DNA of 64,000 nt from Symsagittifera roscoffensis (lineage: Eukaryota > Xenacoelomorpha > Acoela > Convolutidae): contig NC_087063.1 in assembly GCF_963678635.1 (NCBI RefSeq), positions 79,321,617 to 79,385,616 of the forward strand. The letters are read 5' to 3'. Each line of letters starts with the position of its first letter. Position 1 is the stretch's first letter. This document shows, piece after piece, positions 22,701 to 32,200 of this stretch. The translations under genes were made by a program, and so were the position numbers. The notes beneath the pieces were generated by a model, which did not search any database, was not told the DNA's origin, and saw only the letters and a list, made by a program, of their open reading frames with translations.

Positions 22701-24348
22701 AATTAATCAGGCCAAGGTGCCGATTTTTCTGGATCGAAAAGTTAGATTAAAACCGAACCAAGCCGTAGTAGCGACGTTTAGGATGAGGAAGTTGAATGAA
22801 CTCAGCAATGACAGACAGGTGTGTCTGGTACCAAATCCAAACAGTAAAAGCTCGGCTATTTTAGGAAGAAGCTTCTCACTCACTCAAAGCGGACTGTGTG
22901 TGAGTGTGTTATTGAACACAGCAGCAACAACAGTGACAATACAGAGGGGAAAGAAACTTGGCTACGCTTTGCCTCTGAACACAGACTTTCAGAGTGTGGA
23001 GAACTTGAAAAAGTTTGATGTAACTAAATGTGCATTGCATGCGAACCAAGAATGTATAATGAAAAGAGTGAATGAATTGAAATATTCTAGGAAATTGTTT
23101 TCAATGAAGTCGGAAACAGATGATGGGCTGTCTAGTTGTTCCAACTTCCCTGAGAGACCGACGGAGGCAGAGTTAGCAGTGAATAAACCTGTCCTACCTG
23201 AGATAGAACATCTGAAGGGTAAATTATCAGACAAGGAACTAGATTCGCTCAGGGCGGTGCTAAATCGGAACGCAGACGTTTTTTCGAAACATAAGGCTGA
23301 CATAGGTTGTTGCAATTTTGTAGAGCACGAGATCGAGATAGAAGAGGGCTCGGTACCTCATAGGGAAGGGGCGAGAAGAATGACCCCAAACAAGTCAGAA
23401 GCGTGTAGGAAGGAAATCGAGATGTTAATGGAGTACGACATGATCGAGCCGTCGAAGTCCCCCTGGGCTTGTGGCGTGGTCAAGGCGAAAAAGAAAGGGG
23501 GACAACTCAGATTTTGTTGTGATTTCCGTTATCTGAACGCAGTGACTATAAAGGATGCATACCCGATTCCCCGCATCGATGAGAGCCTATCCAAGCTGGG
23601 AGACGCGAAGTTCTTCACGACGTTGGATTTGGGCTCTGCATTCTGGCAGGTGCCACACAGAAAGCAAGATCGAGAGAAAACAGGCTTCGCGTGTGAGCTG
23701 GGACTGTTCCAGTGGAAGAGGATGCCATTTGGATTGTGCAACGCGACGGCCCCATTCCAGCGACTGATGGCCCAGGCACTCACGAGCGTCACTAAGAAAT
23801 ACGGGAATCTCATTATGTGTTATGTCGATGATGTCGTGATTGCAACACCAACCTTGGAAGACCACATAGAGAGGTTGGAGGAGGTGTTTTCTTGCATGAA
23901 GCAGGCGGGTCTGAAATGTAAACCCTCTAAGTGTGAAATCCTCAGGGATTCCATAAAGTATCTGGGCCGCCTGGTTGACAAACATGGAGTGAGACCAGAT
24001 CCCGCAGCGGTTGAAGCGGTGCTGACCTGGAATGCACCTAAAACAGATACACAGCTGATGAATTTTCTGGGATTCGCAAATTATTATCGAGAGTTCATCA
24101 AGGGGTATGCTGACAAGATATACCCCATGCAGAGGTTGATGAGAAACAAGGGCAAAAAGTTCACCTGGACTGATGAGGCACAAGTTTCATTTGAAAACAT
24201 CAAGCGTGAACTTTGCGAGGCACCGGTCCTCGCATGCCAACAGAGAAGGGGATGTTCGTGCTGGACACGGATGCGTCAGTGGTTGCGATATCGGGCATAC
24301 TTCACCAGGAGCAGGAGTGGAACGGGAGAACGGTTCTTCGTCCGATAG
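19726..24348 (+). CDS. gag-protease-reverse transcriptase of the giant element
   Basis: The longest gag-pol frame (open from 19669). Domains in order, numbered from 19714: coiled coil about 70-180; gag core about 325-480 (DGCIDTWIEVMKLHF, GSGVQGHQAMVKFEKRRQ); two CCHC zinc knuckles from about 523 (CANCGSMDHHVSAC and CFFCNLEGHFKSDC); aspartic protease at about 884 (LLDTGAVVSVMP) with FILGRDF after it; RT with FCCDFRYLNAV, MPFGLCNAT and the catalytic YVDD at about 1370; then the connection FLGFANYYREFIKGYADKIY. The order gag-PR-RT defines a Ty3/gypsy-order element. A one-base deletion near 24231 ends the frame at the start of RNase H, after which it reads out of frame to a stop. Confidence 0.92.
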   Translation: MSREASSASPTRPMSDGITMGASSTFDRLMTSMHKQKGGASSSTRLQPQLTSSSLGLTPPLGAAGDISDMFAGVMNGLDELRRDVTKRIDQVDERAHHGRESLKDELKHVKSQAGFDQAQLIRNTDQCLAESLAQANKESEEREARMTREIERLLNDHDNTYAQTMTGLEKRLDAKSDLMMRKLDAILNGSSWQEHSNSRERSRHANIGDDTGYSARAQQGSRTNYEPRNKERPRAAPQRPGWTNPVPPEADATPETRLPTVPQVSSVPDLATVSQDTTMYASMFEPLNRSLETFITKLSKSTERGERSSRTLKKPKSYKDESDGCIDTWIEVMKLHFEEENLSKKQECSALTSNLEGTALSCVMAKRANERDSARKIFDILLNRFGSGVQGHQAMVKFEKRRQRDEESIDKFLDDHELLRRRSNPDERISERNLAIASKFMDGVRSEELKTMLATHFTLSLDQVPTPDDLRMKSREYFLIKPRAQNRYSNYGNYSGKNTGANSSWYKPRDDMDKRRSCANCGSMDHHVSACSAYKQNMKAIGYFLEDADATDEDHEEYVRGLIMKYGPRCFFCNLEGHFKSDCTQFWDAVADAKHPRHEEALSGVKASRARLMNEAESRRKETTPSTFTTKKVKTWPDEVVALNLEAESSSPLKVDYGLAARTALQNVKQDLATKEVEQWVRSELESTDLRENLNVLGKATKAEDKEEPEKQGLKLNVISGKTFGMTKAGTKIMSIISAAGHQVVKNLSEPSEITLVHLDIYADYLKEKDPKLDSRAVRALLTTGGPRLMKVDGHYIDVHGPYPILMNVDGINIYTKAHITDANDQIGRIYIGQEELKVRRIGHNAMLEQDAVHIGCEADLAAHVLDVQCRQLSVKGLLDTGAVVSVMPVKTWTDMGFERSDLIPTNIRLAAANQGAIYVTGRTPIISLQLGGRHLWMSFLVVENLDESDQFILGRDFVRNFDVTIDLNDGLIRIKDPERKYEKRPLNKILINQAKVPIFLDRKVRLKPNQAVVATFRMRKLNELSNDRQVCLVPNPNSKSSAILGRSFSLTQSGLCVSVLLNTAATTVTIQRGKKLGYALPLNTDFQSVENLKKFDVTKCALHANQECIMKRVNELKYSRKLFSMKSETDDGLSSCSNFPERPTEAELAVNKPVLPEIEHLKGKLSDKELDSLRAVLNRNADVFSKHKADIGCCNFVEHEIEIEEGSVPHREGARRMTPNKSEACRKEIEMLMEYDMIEPSKSPWACGVVKAKKKGGQLRFCCDFRYLNAVTIKDAYPIPRIDESLSKLGDAKFFTTLDLGSAFWQVPHRKQDREKTGFACELGLFQWKRMPFGLCNATAPFQRLMAQALTSVTKKYGNLIMCYVDDVVIATPTLEDHIERLEEVFSCMKQAGLKCKPSKCEILRDSIKYLGRLVDKHGVRPDPAAVEAVLTWNAPKTDTQLMNFLGFANYYREFIKGYADKIYPMQRLMRNKGKKFTWTDEAQVSFENIKRELCEAPVLACQQRRGCSCWTRMRQWLRYRAYFTRSRSGTGERFFVR

Positions 24349-25616
24349 CCTACGGGAGTAAAGTCCTGAGTGATACTGAAATGAAGTACGGCGCACCAAA
24401 AGCGGAGATGTTTGCGGTGATCACTTTCGTGGAAAAATACAGGGCCTCCTTGGGGAGTGCTCCCTTCAAGTTACGTGTGGATAACCGTGCCCTTGCCTGG
24501 CTGAAGACCTATTCGATGGACCAAAGCTATATTGGTCGTTGGATCGTGCGCCTGGATGGATACCACTTGATCATAGAGCACCGTACCCGTGACAAGCACC
24601 AGAACGCAGATAGCCTCAGTAAAAAGACAGAATTTTATGAACGCCTCGAGGAGAAACAGGCTAACCAATCAGAGATCAAAGACGGGTTTCCCTTTCTGGA
24701 TAAAGGAACCTACGACAAGCTGCCACTTACTAGGTGTTTAGACAAGTCAGGACATCCTATACCTGGACACCCTGACCTTCCAGTGGAGACGGCCGCGGAG
24801 ATAAAGCTTTTAGCTAGAGGCGAGCCCGTTCCGTTGGATCTGCTAGTCCGATCCAACTTGGTACAGCAAGAACTAACCAGGCTGGGTATAAACAGCATGG
24901 CTCTATGGAACAGGACGGTGAACGTGGCGCCGGACGTCATGGGAAAACTCCGTGACTTGTTGGACAGGGAAGTGGATAGGCATGATCGTGAATGGATGGA
25001 GACCATGCAGCGGTTGACTGTCACCGAGAGAACAGAGAAGAGGCCATTGTCCATTCGCAGCCGAGGCGTTGAACGGGATTGCAGGTCGATTGTCAACCAG
25101 CTGGTGAGCTCGATGCCGAAGGAAGTCTTGTTGAGAACTTCGTTCACTGAATATGGAACACTGAATCAGAACCAAACTACTGAGGAAGTCAGGATCAGGT
25201 CGAAATCTAGCTTCACGAGGAGAGTGCACTTCACGGATGCAAAAGAGGAATACGAGCCGAGCCCAGATTGTTCGTCCGGGGACGAGACAATGTCCGGGGA
25301 GTCTGATACCTTCGAGCCAGTCAAGGACGACTCGTCTGAGGAGTCGGACACCTTTGAGCCCGTGCAGGACGATTTGTCCGGGGAGAGGTTGACTAGACCA
25401 CTTAGGGGCAAAATTTTGTCCGGGGAGTCGGGTTCAAAGCGACCGATGGACAGAGTTTTGTCCGGGGAGTCGAGAAACATCTCAAACAACTTGGAATATG
25501 ATGTTGGAGAATCAGTCGACTCAAGTGTTGACTCGGACCCCAGTCCTGGGACAACACGTCTGAAACAACTTCCAATTCCGATATGTCAGAAATCGCAATC
25601 CACTCCTTATTGGTAG
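24234..25616 (+). CDS. RNase H and acidic linker of the giant element's pol
   Basis: Directly continues the RT in another frame: GMFVLDTDASVVAISGILHQ (catalytic Asp), KYGAPKAEMFAVITFVEKYR (catalytic Glu region), LRVDNRALAWLKTYSM and HQNADSLSKK make a complete RNase H. The C-terminal part is a linker containing repeated acidic SGES/SGDE units (25260-25480), whose DNA repeats the 12-mer next to the 3' LTR. The frame ends at 25616; the integrase frame begins at ATG 25583 in the minus-one frame, a 34-base overlap. Homology with the decayed copy shows the same order of segments. Confidence 0.88.
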   Translation: MPTEKGMFVLDTDASVVAISGILHQEQEWNGRTVLRPIAYGSKVLSDTEMKYGAPKAEMFAVITFVEKYRASLGSAPFKLRVDNRALAWLKTYSMDQSYIGRWIVRLDGYHLIIEHRTRDKHQNADSLSKKTEFYERLEEKQANQSEIKDGFPFLDKGTYDKLPLTRCLDKSGHPIPGHPDLPVETAAEIKLLARGEPVPLDLLVRSNLVQQELTRLGINSMALWNRTVNVAPDVMGKLRDLLDREVDRHDREWMETMQRLTVTERTEKRPLSIRSRGVERDCRSIVNQLVSSMPKEVLLRTSFTEYGTLNQNQTTEEVRIRSKSSFTRRVHFTDAKEEYEPSPDCSSGDETMSGESDTFEPVKDDSSEESDTFEPVQDDLSGERLTRPLRGKILSGESGSKRPMDRVLSGESRNISNNLEYDVGESVDSSVDSDPSPGTTRLKQLPIPICQKSQSTPYW

Positions 25617-28201
25617 ACTGGAAGCAGCGTGGGCTGGACCGGGAAACACATCAGGATCCAGACAGGGACAGATACACCTCAGATGAAGAGGGCACTGTGG
25701 TAGATAATGCCGCGGACGAGCTCGAGCTGATAGCAGTTTCGAAACGCCCAACCAGATTGCTGCCACATGGTACGGTCGTCCGTAACAATCTGGAACCATC
25801 TGTGCAGGAAGTGACGCCTTTGAAAAAGATATGGTGTGTCAAGTTGATGGACGATGCTCATGCTCCGGAGATAATGAGTGGGCAAATGAACGTGGTGAAG
25901 ACGTATTTGAAAGGCAGGTACAGGCTGTCGGATCTCCTAAGGGCTCAACGAAATGACAGAATGACGAGCAGTCTGAAGAGATGGATCGAGAATGGAGCAC
26001 CAGACAAGGGAGATTTGGAAGAAGACAGCTACAAAATCCTGAAGCAATTCTACCTGAAGCGAAACGACTTGTTGTACCTGAACAAGGACGGAATCGTAGC
26101 CTGCAAACGAAAAGAGGAGGACAAGGTCCTCTATAAATACAATTCAATAGTGTTACCACAGTTGTACCAGACCGAATTGCTCTTTCGCTCACATGATCAG
26201 ATGGGCCATCAAGGCGTGGACAAAGTGTATAACAGGATACAGAAACGATTTGAATGGCCGGGATTGAAGAAGGCTTGTGAGAAGTGGATCGCAGCATGCC
26301 TGTCATGTCAGCAGGCGAAGGATCCCAGGAAGCTAAGGTTCCCCCTACAGTCAATAGAGTCGTCAGGTTTCAACGAAGTGGTGCAAATTGATCATCAGAA
26401 AATCTGTATGACAGCAACGGACTATAATCAGGTGCTGGTAATGATCGACCATTTTACGAAGTATGCGGAGGCAGCACCCTGCATGACAGCATCGGCAGAA
26501 GAAACATGCGATCATTTGATAAATGTGTGGATAGCAAGGCATGGCTGCCCCATCACGTTCCAATCGGACAATGGCAAAGCATTCGTAGGTGATCTCACAA
26601 AAGAGTTAATGAAAAGGTCGCAGGTAGCGCAGGCCCACTCGACCACTTATCACCCGCAAACGAATGGCCTAGTCGAGAGGCAAAATCGCACACTGGTATC
26701 CATGCTGAGAGTCTATTGCTCGCGTTACATGGATGACTGGGACAAGCACCTGCCGCAAGTGATGGGTGCTTACAACAGCACGGAGCATTCCACCACGGGA
26801 ATAAGTCCGCACATGATGTTAACGGGTCATGAAAAAGCGCTCCCGTTGACGTTTTTCTACCCTGAATACGAGGGGAAGAGGACAGCACCGCAAACGTACG
26901 TGCGGGATGTTATTAGAAAACAGCAGGATCTCAATGACTTATGCAGGAGGAATACGCAACAGGCGCAAATTAGACAAAAAAGGAGGTTTGACAAAAGGAC
27001 AGCTGATGCGAAAGCCTACTCAGTTGGCGACTACGTCTGGGTGTTCCAGGAAGTGGTTCCACCAAAAGGAACCAAGAAATTATTAAAGAAATGGCGTGGT
27101 CCATTTCAGATAACAGAGGTGCACCAAGGAGGTCGTTTTTATCGATTGAGCACTGGAAGAGCAGCTCATTACGAGAATATCAAACCACACAATGCCTCGT
27201 CAGAGGATTGCTGCATCCCAGCGGACATGCAAGAGGGAGACTATTTGATAGTGGATCCTGCTTGTGAAGTGAATGAAAGGGGTACTCGCGACAAGAACGA
27301 CGGGAATGAGGTGGTGGACGATTGCGATCTACCACTGGATCTCGAGTTGACCGAGCGAGTAGAGGTGGACGATGAAACTCTACCTTATGCCGAAGAAGAC
27401 TGGGACTGCCCGGAACAAACCGAAATTGACAAAGGAATACAGCCTGACTTTCCTCTCACTATGGAAACAGGCCAAAGCAAGAGAGGAAAAAACCAGAAGA
27501 AATACAATCCGTACGGCGAGGACTTCGTTGTAGACGGGATAGTAGTGAGTGATGTCATAGACTCGCTGGTGGGACTGGACGAAGTGGCGATGCTAGAAGA
27601 AATCGACCTTGTGAACGATATGGATCAAGATTGGATCGACGATCGATCAGAACCAGAAGTGGAGCTCGAACCAGAAGCGGAACAGACTCACGAGCAAGAA
27701 CTAACAAACTTGCGCGTGCTTGAATGGCTCCATGATCTGCCGACAGATCCAAAAGAGACGATCCTGACGATTCAGGACGTCGATAGAGACGGCGTCAAAT
27801 ACATCAGTCATGACAATACCGAGTCCAACTGGGTCGCCCCAGATGGTCCTCTACGTGTTCCACAATCCAACCTCGATCTCCTAGACTTTGGGCGATCGAC
27901 GGGGACGTCGATGGATATTTTTTTCCGGGGAGTGGGGGTAGGACTCACCCACACCAAAAATCTGATAATAAAAAAATTGAAATCGGCAAGAGAAAGCGGA
28001 GAACTAGAGACAGAGGGCGAGAATGCTAAAAAACCACCTTTTGGACGAATCTATGAATCGTATTTTGATCTACCGAACCATTATTCGAACAATATCGTCA
28101 TAACGGGCAGCGATTTCATACTCACGGAACGCACGTGCGCCATAGCGATAACAGCGGACGTAAGCTTCAAAACAGCACTAGGCCTGGTGTGGGAGGGATG
28201 A
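25583..28201 (+). CDS. Integrase of the giant element's pol, with start of a macro-like domain
   Basis: Starts MSEIAIHSLLVDWKQRG. The zinc-binding HHCC module is HDQMGHQGVDKVYNR ... CLSCQQ (about 205-250). The catalytic triad is D270 (VQIDH), D329 (FQSDNGKAF) and E365 (NGLVERQNR), with 35 residues between the last two, the classic D,D(35)E spacing. A GPY/F-type module follows (LKKWRGPFQITEVHQGGRFY). After a long acidic region come about 35 residues (NIVITGSDFILTERTC onward) that resemble the first half of a macro domain, with the frame ending at 28201. The stop TGA overlaps an ATG (ATGA, 28198-28201) that opens the next frame, which continues the same domain. Confidence 0.9.
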   Translation: MSEIAIHSLLVDWKQRGLDRETHQDPDRDRYTSDEEGTVVDNAADELELIAVSKRPTRLLPHGTVVRNNLEPSVQEVTPLKKIWCVKLMDDAHAPEIMSGQMNVVKTYLKGRYRLSDLLRAQRNDRMTSSLKRWIENGAPDKGDLEEDSYKILKQFYLKRNDLLYLNKDGIVACKRKEEDKVLYKYNSIVLPQLYQTELLFRSHDQMGHQGVDKVYNRIQKRFEWPGLKKACEKWIAACLSCQQAKDPRKLRFPLQSIESSGFNEVVQIDHQKICMTATDYNQVLVMIDHFTKYAEAAPCMTASAEETCDHLINVWIARHGCPITFQSDNGKAFVGDLTKELMKRSQVAQAHSTTYHPQTNGLVERQNRTLVSMLRVYCSRYMDDWDKHLPQVMGAYNSTEHSTTGISPHMMLTGHEKALPLTFFYPEYEGKRTAPQTYVRDVIRKQQDLNDLCRRNTQQAQIRQKRRFDKRTADAKAYSVGDYVWVFQEVVPPKGTKKLLKKWRGPFQITEVHQGGRFYRLSTGRAAHYENIKPHNASSEDCCIPADMQEGDYLIVDPACEVNERGTRDKNDGNEVVDDCDLPLDLELTERVEVDDETLPYAEEDWDCPEQTEIDKGIQPDFPLTMETGQSKRGKNQKKYNPYGEDFVVDGIVVSDVIDSLVGLDEVAMLEEIDLVNDMDQDWIDDRSEPEVELEPEAEQTHEQELTNLRVLEWLHDLPTDPKETILTIQDVDRDGVKYISHDNTESNWVAPDGPLRVPQSNLDLLDFGRSTGTSMDIFFRGVGVGLTHTKNLIIKKLKSARESGELETEGENAKKPPFGRIYESYFDLPNHYSNNIVITGSDFILTERTCAIAITADVSFKTALGLVWEG

Positions 28202-28407
28202 TAGCGCTTCCCCCTGTTGCATCACAGATACCAGGGAAATATTTGTGTTTCCTGGTTACCAAGGCCACTGATAGGCAACACGTAGATCCAAAGAGCTTGG
28301 CATTGGCCTTGACTCGACTTAGGGATTTTTTGGTTGAGAGAGGAGTGACCTCTCTCTCGTTACCAGTTTATGATCCCAATAGAGGGAAGCTACACCCGAG
28401 AGACTGA
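28198..28407 (+). CDS. Second half of a macro-like (ADP-ribose-binding) domain
   Basis: This frame (MIALPPV...) reads GKYLCFLVTKATDRQ, DPKSLALALTRLRDFL and RGVTSLSLPVYDPNRGKL. The pattern of a strand ending in LVTK, a helix of the form LxxALxxLxxFL and then GVTSLSLP matches OARD1/Poa1-type macro domains, in which YLVTK and NGVTxLxLPRIGCGLD occur. A third frame from 28403 gives TDIEVYLDN, comparable to the last macro strand, inside a 25-bp tandem duplication. Together with the end of the integrase frame this suggests pol ends in a macro domain, broken here by single-base shifts. The glycine-rich ligand loop is not conserved (YDPNRG replaces IGCG), so activity is doubtful. Confidence 0.6.
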   Translation: MIALPPVASQIPGKYLCFLVTKATDRQHVDPKSLALALTRLRDFLVERGVTSLSLPVYDPNRGKLHPRD

Positions 28408-28452
28408 CATAGAAGTTTACTTAGATAACTGACATAGAAGTTTACTTAGATA
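28403..28452 (+). repeat. 25-bp perfect tandem duplication
   Basis: A 25-base unit starting ACTGACATAGAAG occurs twice back to back (28403-28427 and 28428-28452) at the end of the macro-like region. It probably arose by local slippage and may explain part of the frame disruption there. Confidence 0.9.
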
Positions 28453-28927
28453 AAAAATACTATCTGAGTATATGCTAGGAAATGCATTCAGCGGTAAGTG
28501 ATTTTTATTAAGTCAACTTGACAGAGATCAGTATTAAGCTTAGATTAGGATTAAGTTTTATGTTTTCAAGTGATAGTGTAGGTATGTGACGTTTATGTGT
28601 TATGTTATTATTATGATATGTTTTATGTTTTATGTCATAAAGGACCTGGAGTACTCCAGGTCATCGAGGTGACAGCACTCATTTGTGCTACCCTGACGCA
28701 GATACAGGTGGACGATCCACCCTGGTGCTAGAATTTTAAATCAGAATTGAAAAAGAGAATTCCAATGAAGAGTTTTAAAGAGTTGATTGATGTTCAATCT
28801 AAAAATGATAGTTTTAAGTTGCAAATTGTTTTTTTTAGATCTTGATTGATCAGAAATTGTTTATTGAATTCATTGAATCAAACGAAGAAATTACACGACG
28901 CGACAACAAGAATCAAGACGATAAGAA
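28453..28927 (+). other. Spacer between pol and the extra ORFs
   Basis: Non-coding, T-rich in parts. Contains a GC-rich block at 28640-28730 with a short inverted word (GACCTGGAGTACTCCAGGTC). It could hold a subgenomic splice acceptor or translation signal for the downstream ORFs, but nothing decisive was seen. Confidence 0.4.
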
Positions 28928-29254
28928 ATGGGTGACACAAACGAACTCATGGAATTCCTCTCAGCGAGTCTAGGAGCGACTCTAGACGAGATCTATCAGC
29001 GGCTGATCGATTGTGATTTCACACGAGAAGACCCGGGGTTGGCGATGTTTGTGGTCGCGCTCCTCAATGCACTAGGACGAGAGGGTCGAGGGAATCGCCC
29101 TACAGAAGTCGTGTTGATGTTGGCCTACGGTGAGTCCGGGACCGCCGAGAGAGGTCGAAACCGACTGATGAGATGGCGGCGTGGAGACCACCGGCTAGGT
29201 GAGATCAACCGTCCAACCTGCGCAGCCACTCATTGGAGCGAAGAGACAACGTGA
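28928..29254 (+). CDS. N-terminus of the SGNH ORF protein
   Basis: ATG at 28928 opens a 108-residue frame (MGDTNELMEFLSASLGATLD ... REDPGLAMFVVALLNALGRE), mostly helical with a basic C-terminal part. It overlaps the 1,506-codon frame, which has no ATG until well inside, by 56 bases in a different frame. I read it as the true N-terminus of that protein, separated by a one-base shift in 29199-29254. Family not recognised. Confidence 0.55.
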   Translation: MGDTNELMEFLSASLGATLDEIYQRLIDCDFTREDPGLAMFVVALLNALGREGRGNRPTEVVLMLAYGESGTAERGRNRLMRWRRGDHRLGEINRPTCAATHWSEETT

Positions 29255-32200
29255 TGGGCCAGGCCCGTCACACTCGGTCGACTCTCCGACAGCTGCTCCT
29301 CCCCAGAAGAGAGTGAGAGTGAGCGAGATAGAGATCCAGACGTCGGAGATGATTGAGAAACTGGAGAAGAAGGAGAGAGATCAGAGCGAGCTGTGTGCCA
29401 AACTTCAGGAGTATAGGGCGATAGCTCGAGAGAGGGACGAATGGAAAAAGAAGTTTGAAGATCTGCAGGTGGCCTACAAGGAGGATGAGATAAAGCACCT
29501 GAAGGAGCTGTATATGGCAAAGGTGAGCCAAGTGTCACCAGAAGTTCTGGCGAGCATGAAATCCTTGGAAGGATCCAGCGATACGCGCCCCAGGACAACA
29601 GCGCAGGAGCTGTGCGCATCGAGAGGACCTGAGGCTCTGGACTTACGTGCATCAAGGGGGCCCGAGGCTCCTCAGCAGACACGACCGTCTGCTTCGAGTC
29701 AAAGGTTCACGATACCAGACCCTTCCGACACCTATCTAGCTCCTCAATTCCAGGAATCATTTAACCAAGTGGCCAGAGCCACAATGGATGAGATCAACAG
29801 AGGCACTGAGCGGACACTGGTTAGGATCGTTCCTTCCCAACGTCGTGATCATTCATCAAATAGCTCGGAGCGAGCAACCCGCACGATAGCGTCCTCGAGG
29901 TCAGCGCCTGGTGGAGTCTTTCAGAAGTCTCGCGTAGTAGACATTAGGAAGAATCTGATGGCACGTCATCAGTTCACGCAAGTGCCAGCCGAGCATCCTC
30001 GAGCCTACCTGAATGACATGAGCTGGAACCCCGCCACGAACGACCAGGTAATTCCCCCAGGGAGTCGCCATTTGATCATTGGAGACAGTTTGGTGAGAGA
30101 TCTGAATGAGATCTTCGTCAATGGTCAGACTACCATTCTGTCCTTTGGAGGAGCCTCAGTGGCTCAGGTCATCAAAATGATGGAGTTCCAGAGCGAGGAT
30201 CACCTGGATACATTAATAATAATGCTGGGGACCAATGACGTCTCGAGAGCCCCCGTGACTCCGGAGAGCAAGTGGGAGCTTCTATTGGTGTGTCTCTTGA
30301 ACGAATTGAAAGAAAAGTACAGACCCAAGCTTGTGATCTTGTGCACGATACCACCAAATCCTTTGGTGGGCACCATAGTTGCAGATTTCATGAATGGCAA
30401 CGCGACGCGGTGGAATGAAATGACCCGCAGTCTGGTGAGAAACAACCCTGGCGAGTTGCGACTCCTGGATCTCGAAAACATGCTGCGCATGGTTGATCAC
30501 ATCGCGCTCACTAGAGATGGAGAACACTTCAATACTCAACGAGGGAGGCATTGGATTAATGATGTGTTTCAGACGCAATTGAGGGAAGCGGAGCAAGAGT
30601 CGAGGGCGACCGGTTCTCTGGCTCGGACCAGTTCGACCGGAGGAAGTAGAATAAGGGCAACCGTACCCGAATCCCTCGTCAACCGTCTAGGGCCCTTGGC
30701 AACGGAGACGGTTGCAGCGGCAACCGTTGCTCCGAGCTCAAACGTGAGAGACAGGCTAGGAACTGCTCCTCCTCCCAGGCCGCAATCGATTGGAAGCCGA
30801 CTCGGGAGATCAAGGGAACAGAACAACAGGAATAACTCCCAGACCGCGTCTAGGAGGAACGATCCGCCTGCCACGACAAATCCTGCTTCGATAGTAGGAC
30901 CGTCTACAAGTACCGTGCCAGCGGAGGGAATCGAATCAGGCAGCGGGCTGCTTTGGAATAGATCAAATCCTAGTCATTGGGGTCAGTATAAGACGGACAT
31001 GTCGGCGAAGTTGAACATGAATACCTTGACGTGTCGGGAGGACGCAATGAGAATGACTGGCGGAGAAAGTCCCACAGTATCGCGACTTTATCGGATACCG
31101 GGAGTGGATTGGCTGTTAGCAGAGCAGGAGAAATTCAGCTCCTCGACCTCACTCCGATATGTGGACTTGAATGGATTGCCTCATGACAATACCTTTGGAC
31201 CATTGAACACCCGGTCGCTCACCGATGTTCGAGATAGGACCCGGGAAAGGGCACCACCTGCTCGCAAGGGCAAATTCCAGACAGAGAACAAGCCCAATAA
31301 CAAGCATCACAAGATGTACAGGCAGTTCGCTAAACCACCCGGTCAGACGCCTGGCGAGTATTCGAGGGACTACCCCCGAACGACAACAGTGGTTGGAGAC
31401 GATAAGAGATATGGGAAACTGAAGGCCCCAAAAGGCGATGGCCTTTTTGCAGCTTATGATCCCTTGGACATGAAGGCTGCCAAGTATCTGATTGTGGCCG
31501 GCTCCGATTATCTCTACACGCCCCGTTCTCTCTTTTGGCCCGATGTGATTTTCTTGACGGCACCTAAATTGGACTGGGGACAAGCAATCGGCATGATGAT
31601 AAGTGTGCGAAGGGTGGTCAGTATGGAGCCGCAGGTAATAGTGGTTGCAGGCTCAAATGATCATCTGCAAAGCAGGGGCTTATTGTCACGTCTGACGGAT
31701 GGGTCGATCCCGAGTAACGAGGTTATAGGGGAGGCGATAATGACACTGCTCTCAGCGATGGCTGAGGTAGAGGCAGCAGCAAGACAACGCTTCACCATGA
31801 ATGTGGTGAAGGTGATCTTTGTATTGTCACCAGGGTACGCTGCATTACCAGAACCCCTCCAATTTGTATATACAATGGTCACAACAATAGCAGAGGGGAG
31901 GTTCAATGTGATAATTCCTGCCCCAAACAGAGTAGTGGACCCGGACAATTACTACCCGTCCCGATCTGAGCTTCCCGCCGTTTGGGCTGACATTTCGAAT
32001 GCCATACAGGGGCTCAGAGATTGTAGCACAACTCGGTTGGTGCTAGATGAGGTTCTGAGGTTGGAGCTGTCCAACTTCGCCAGATTGCTGAAGTTAAGAC
32101 CAGGGGTAGATGACGATCATCTGTTAGTACAACAGGTGGCTGATGATCTCTGGTTCAGACAGATGGATCATGCAGAGAATGAGCAGGGAAGGATGATCAG

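Noticed and set aside
28198-28201. ATGA stop-start overlap as a termination-reinitiation site between pol and the next frame
   Set aside because: The two frames appear to encode halves of one macro-like domain, so a one-base break is the simpler reading; kept only as a remark.
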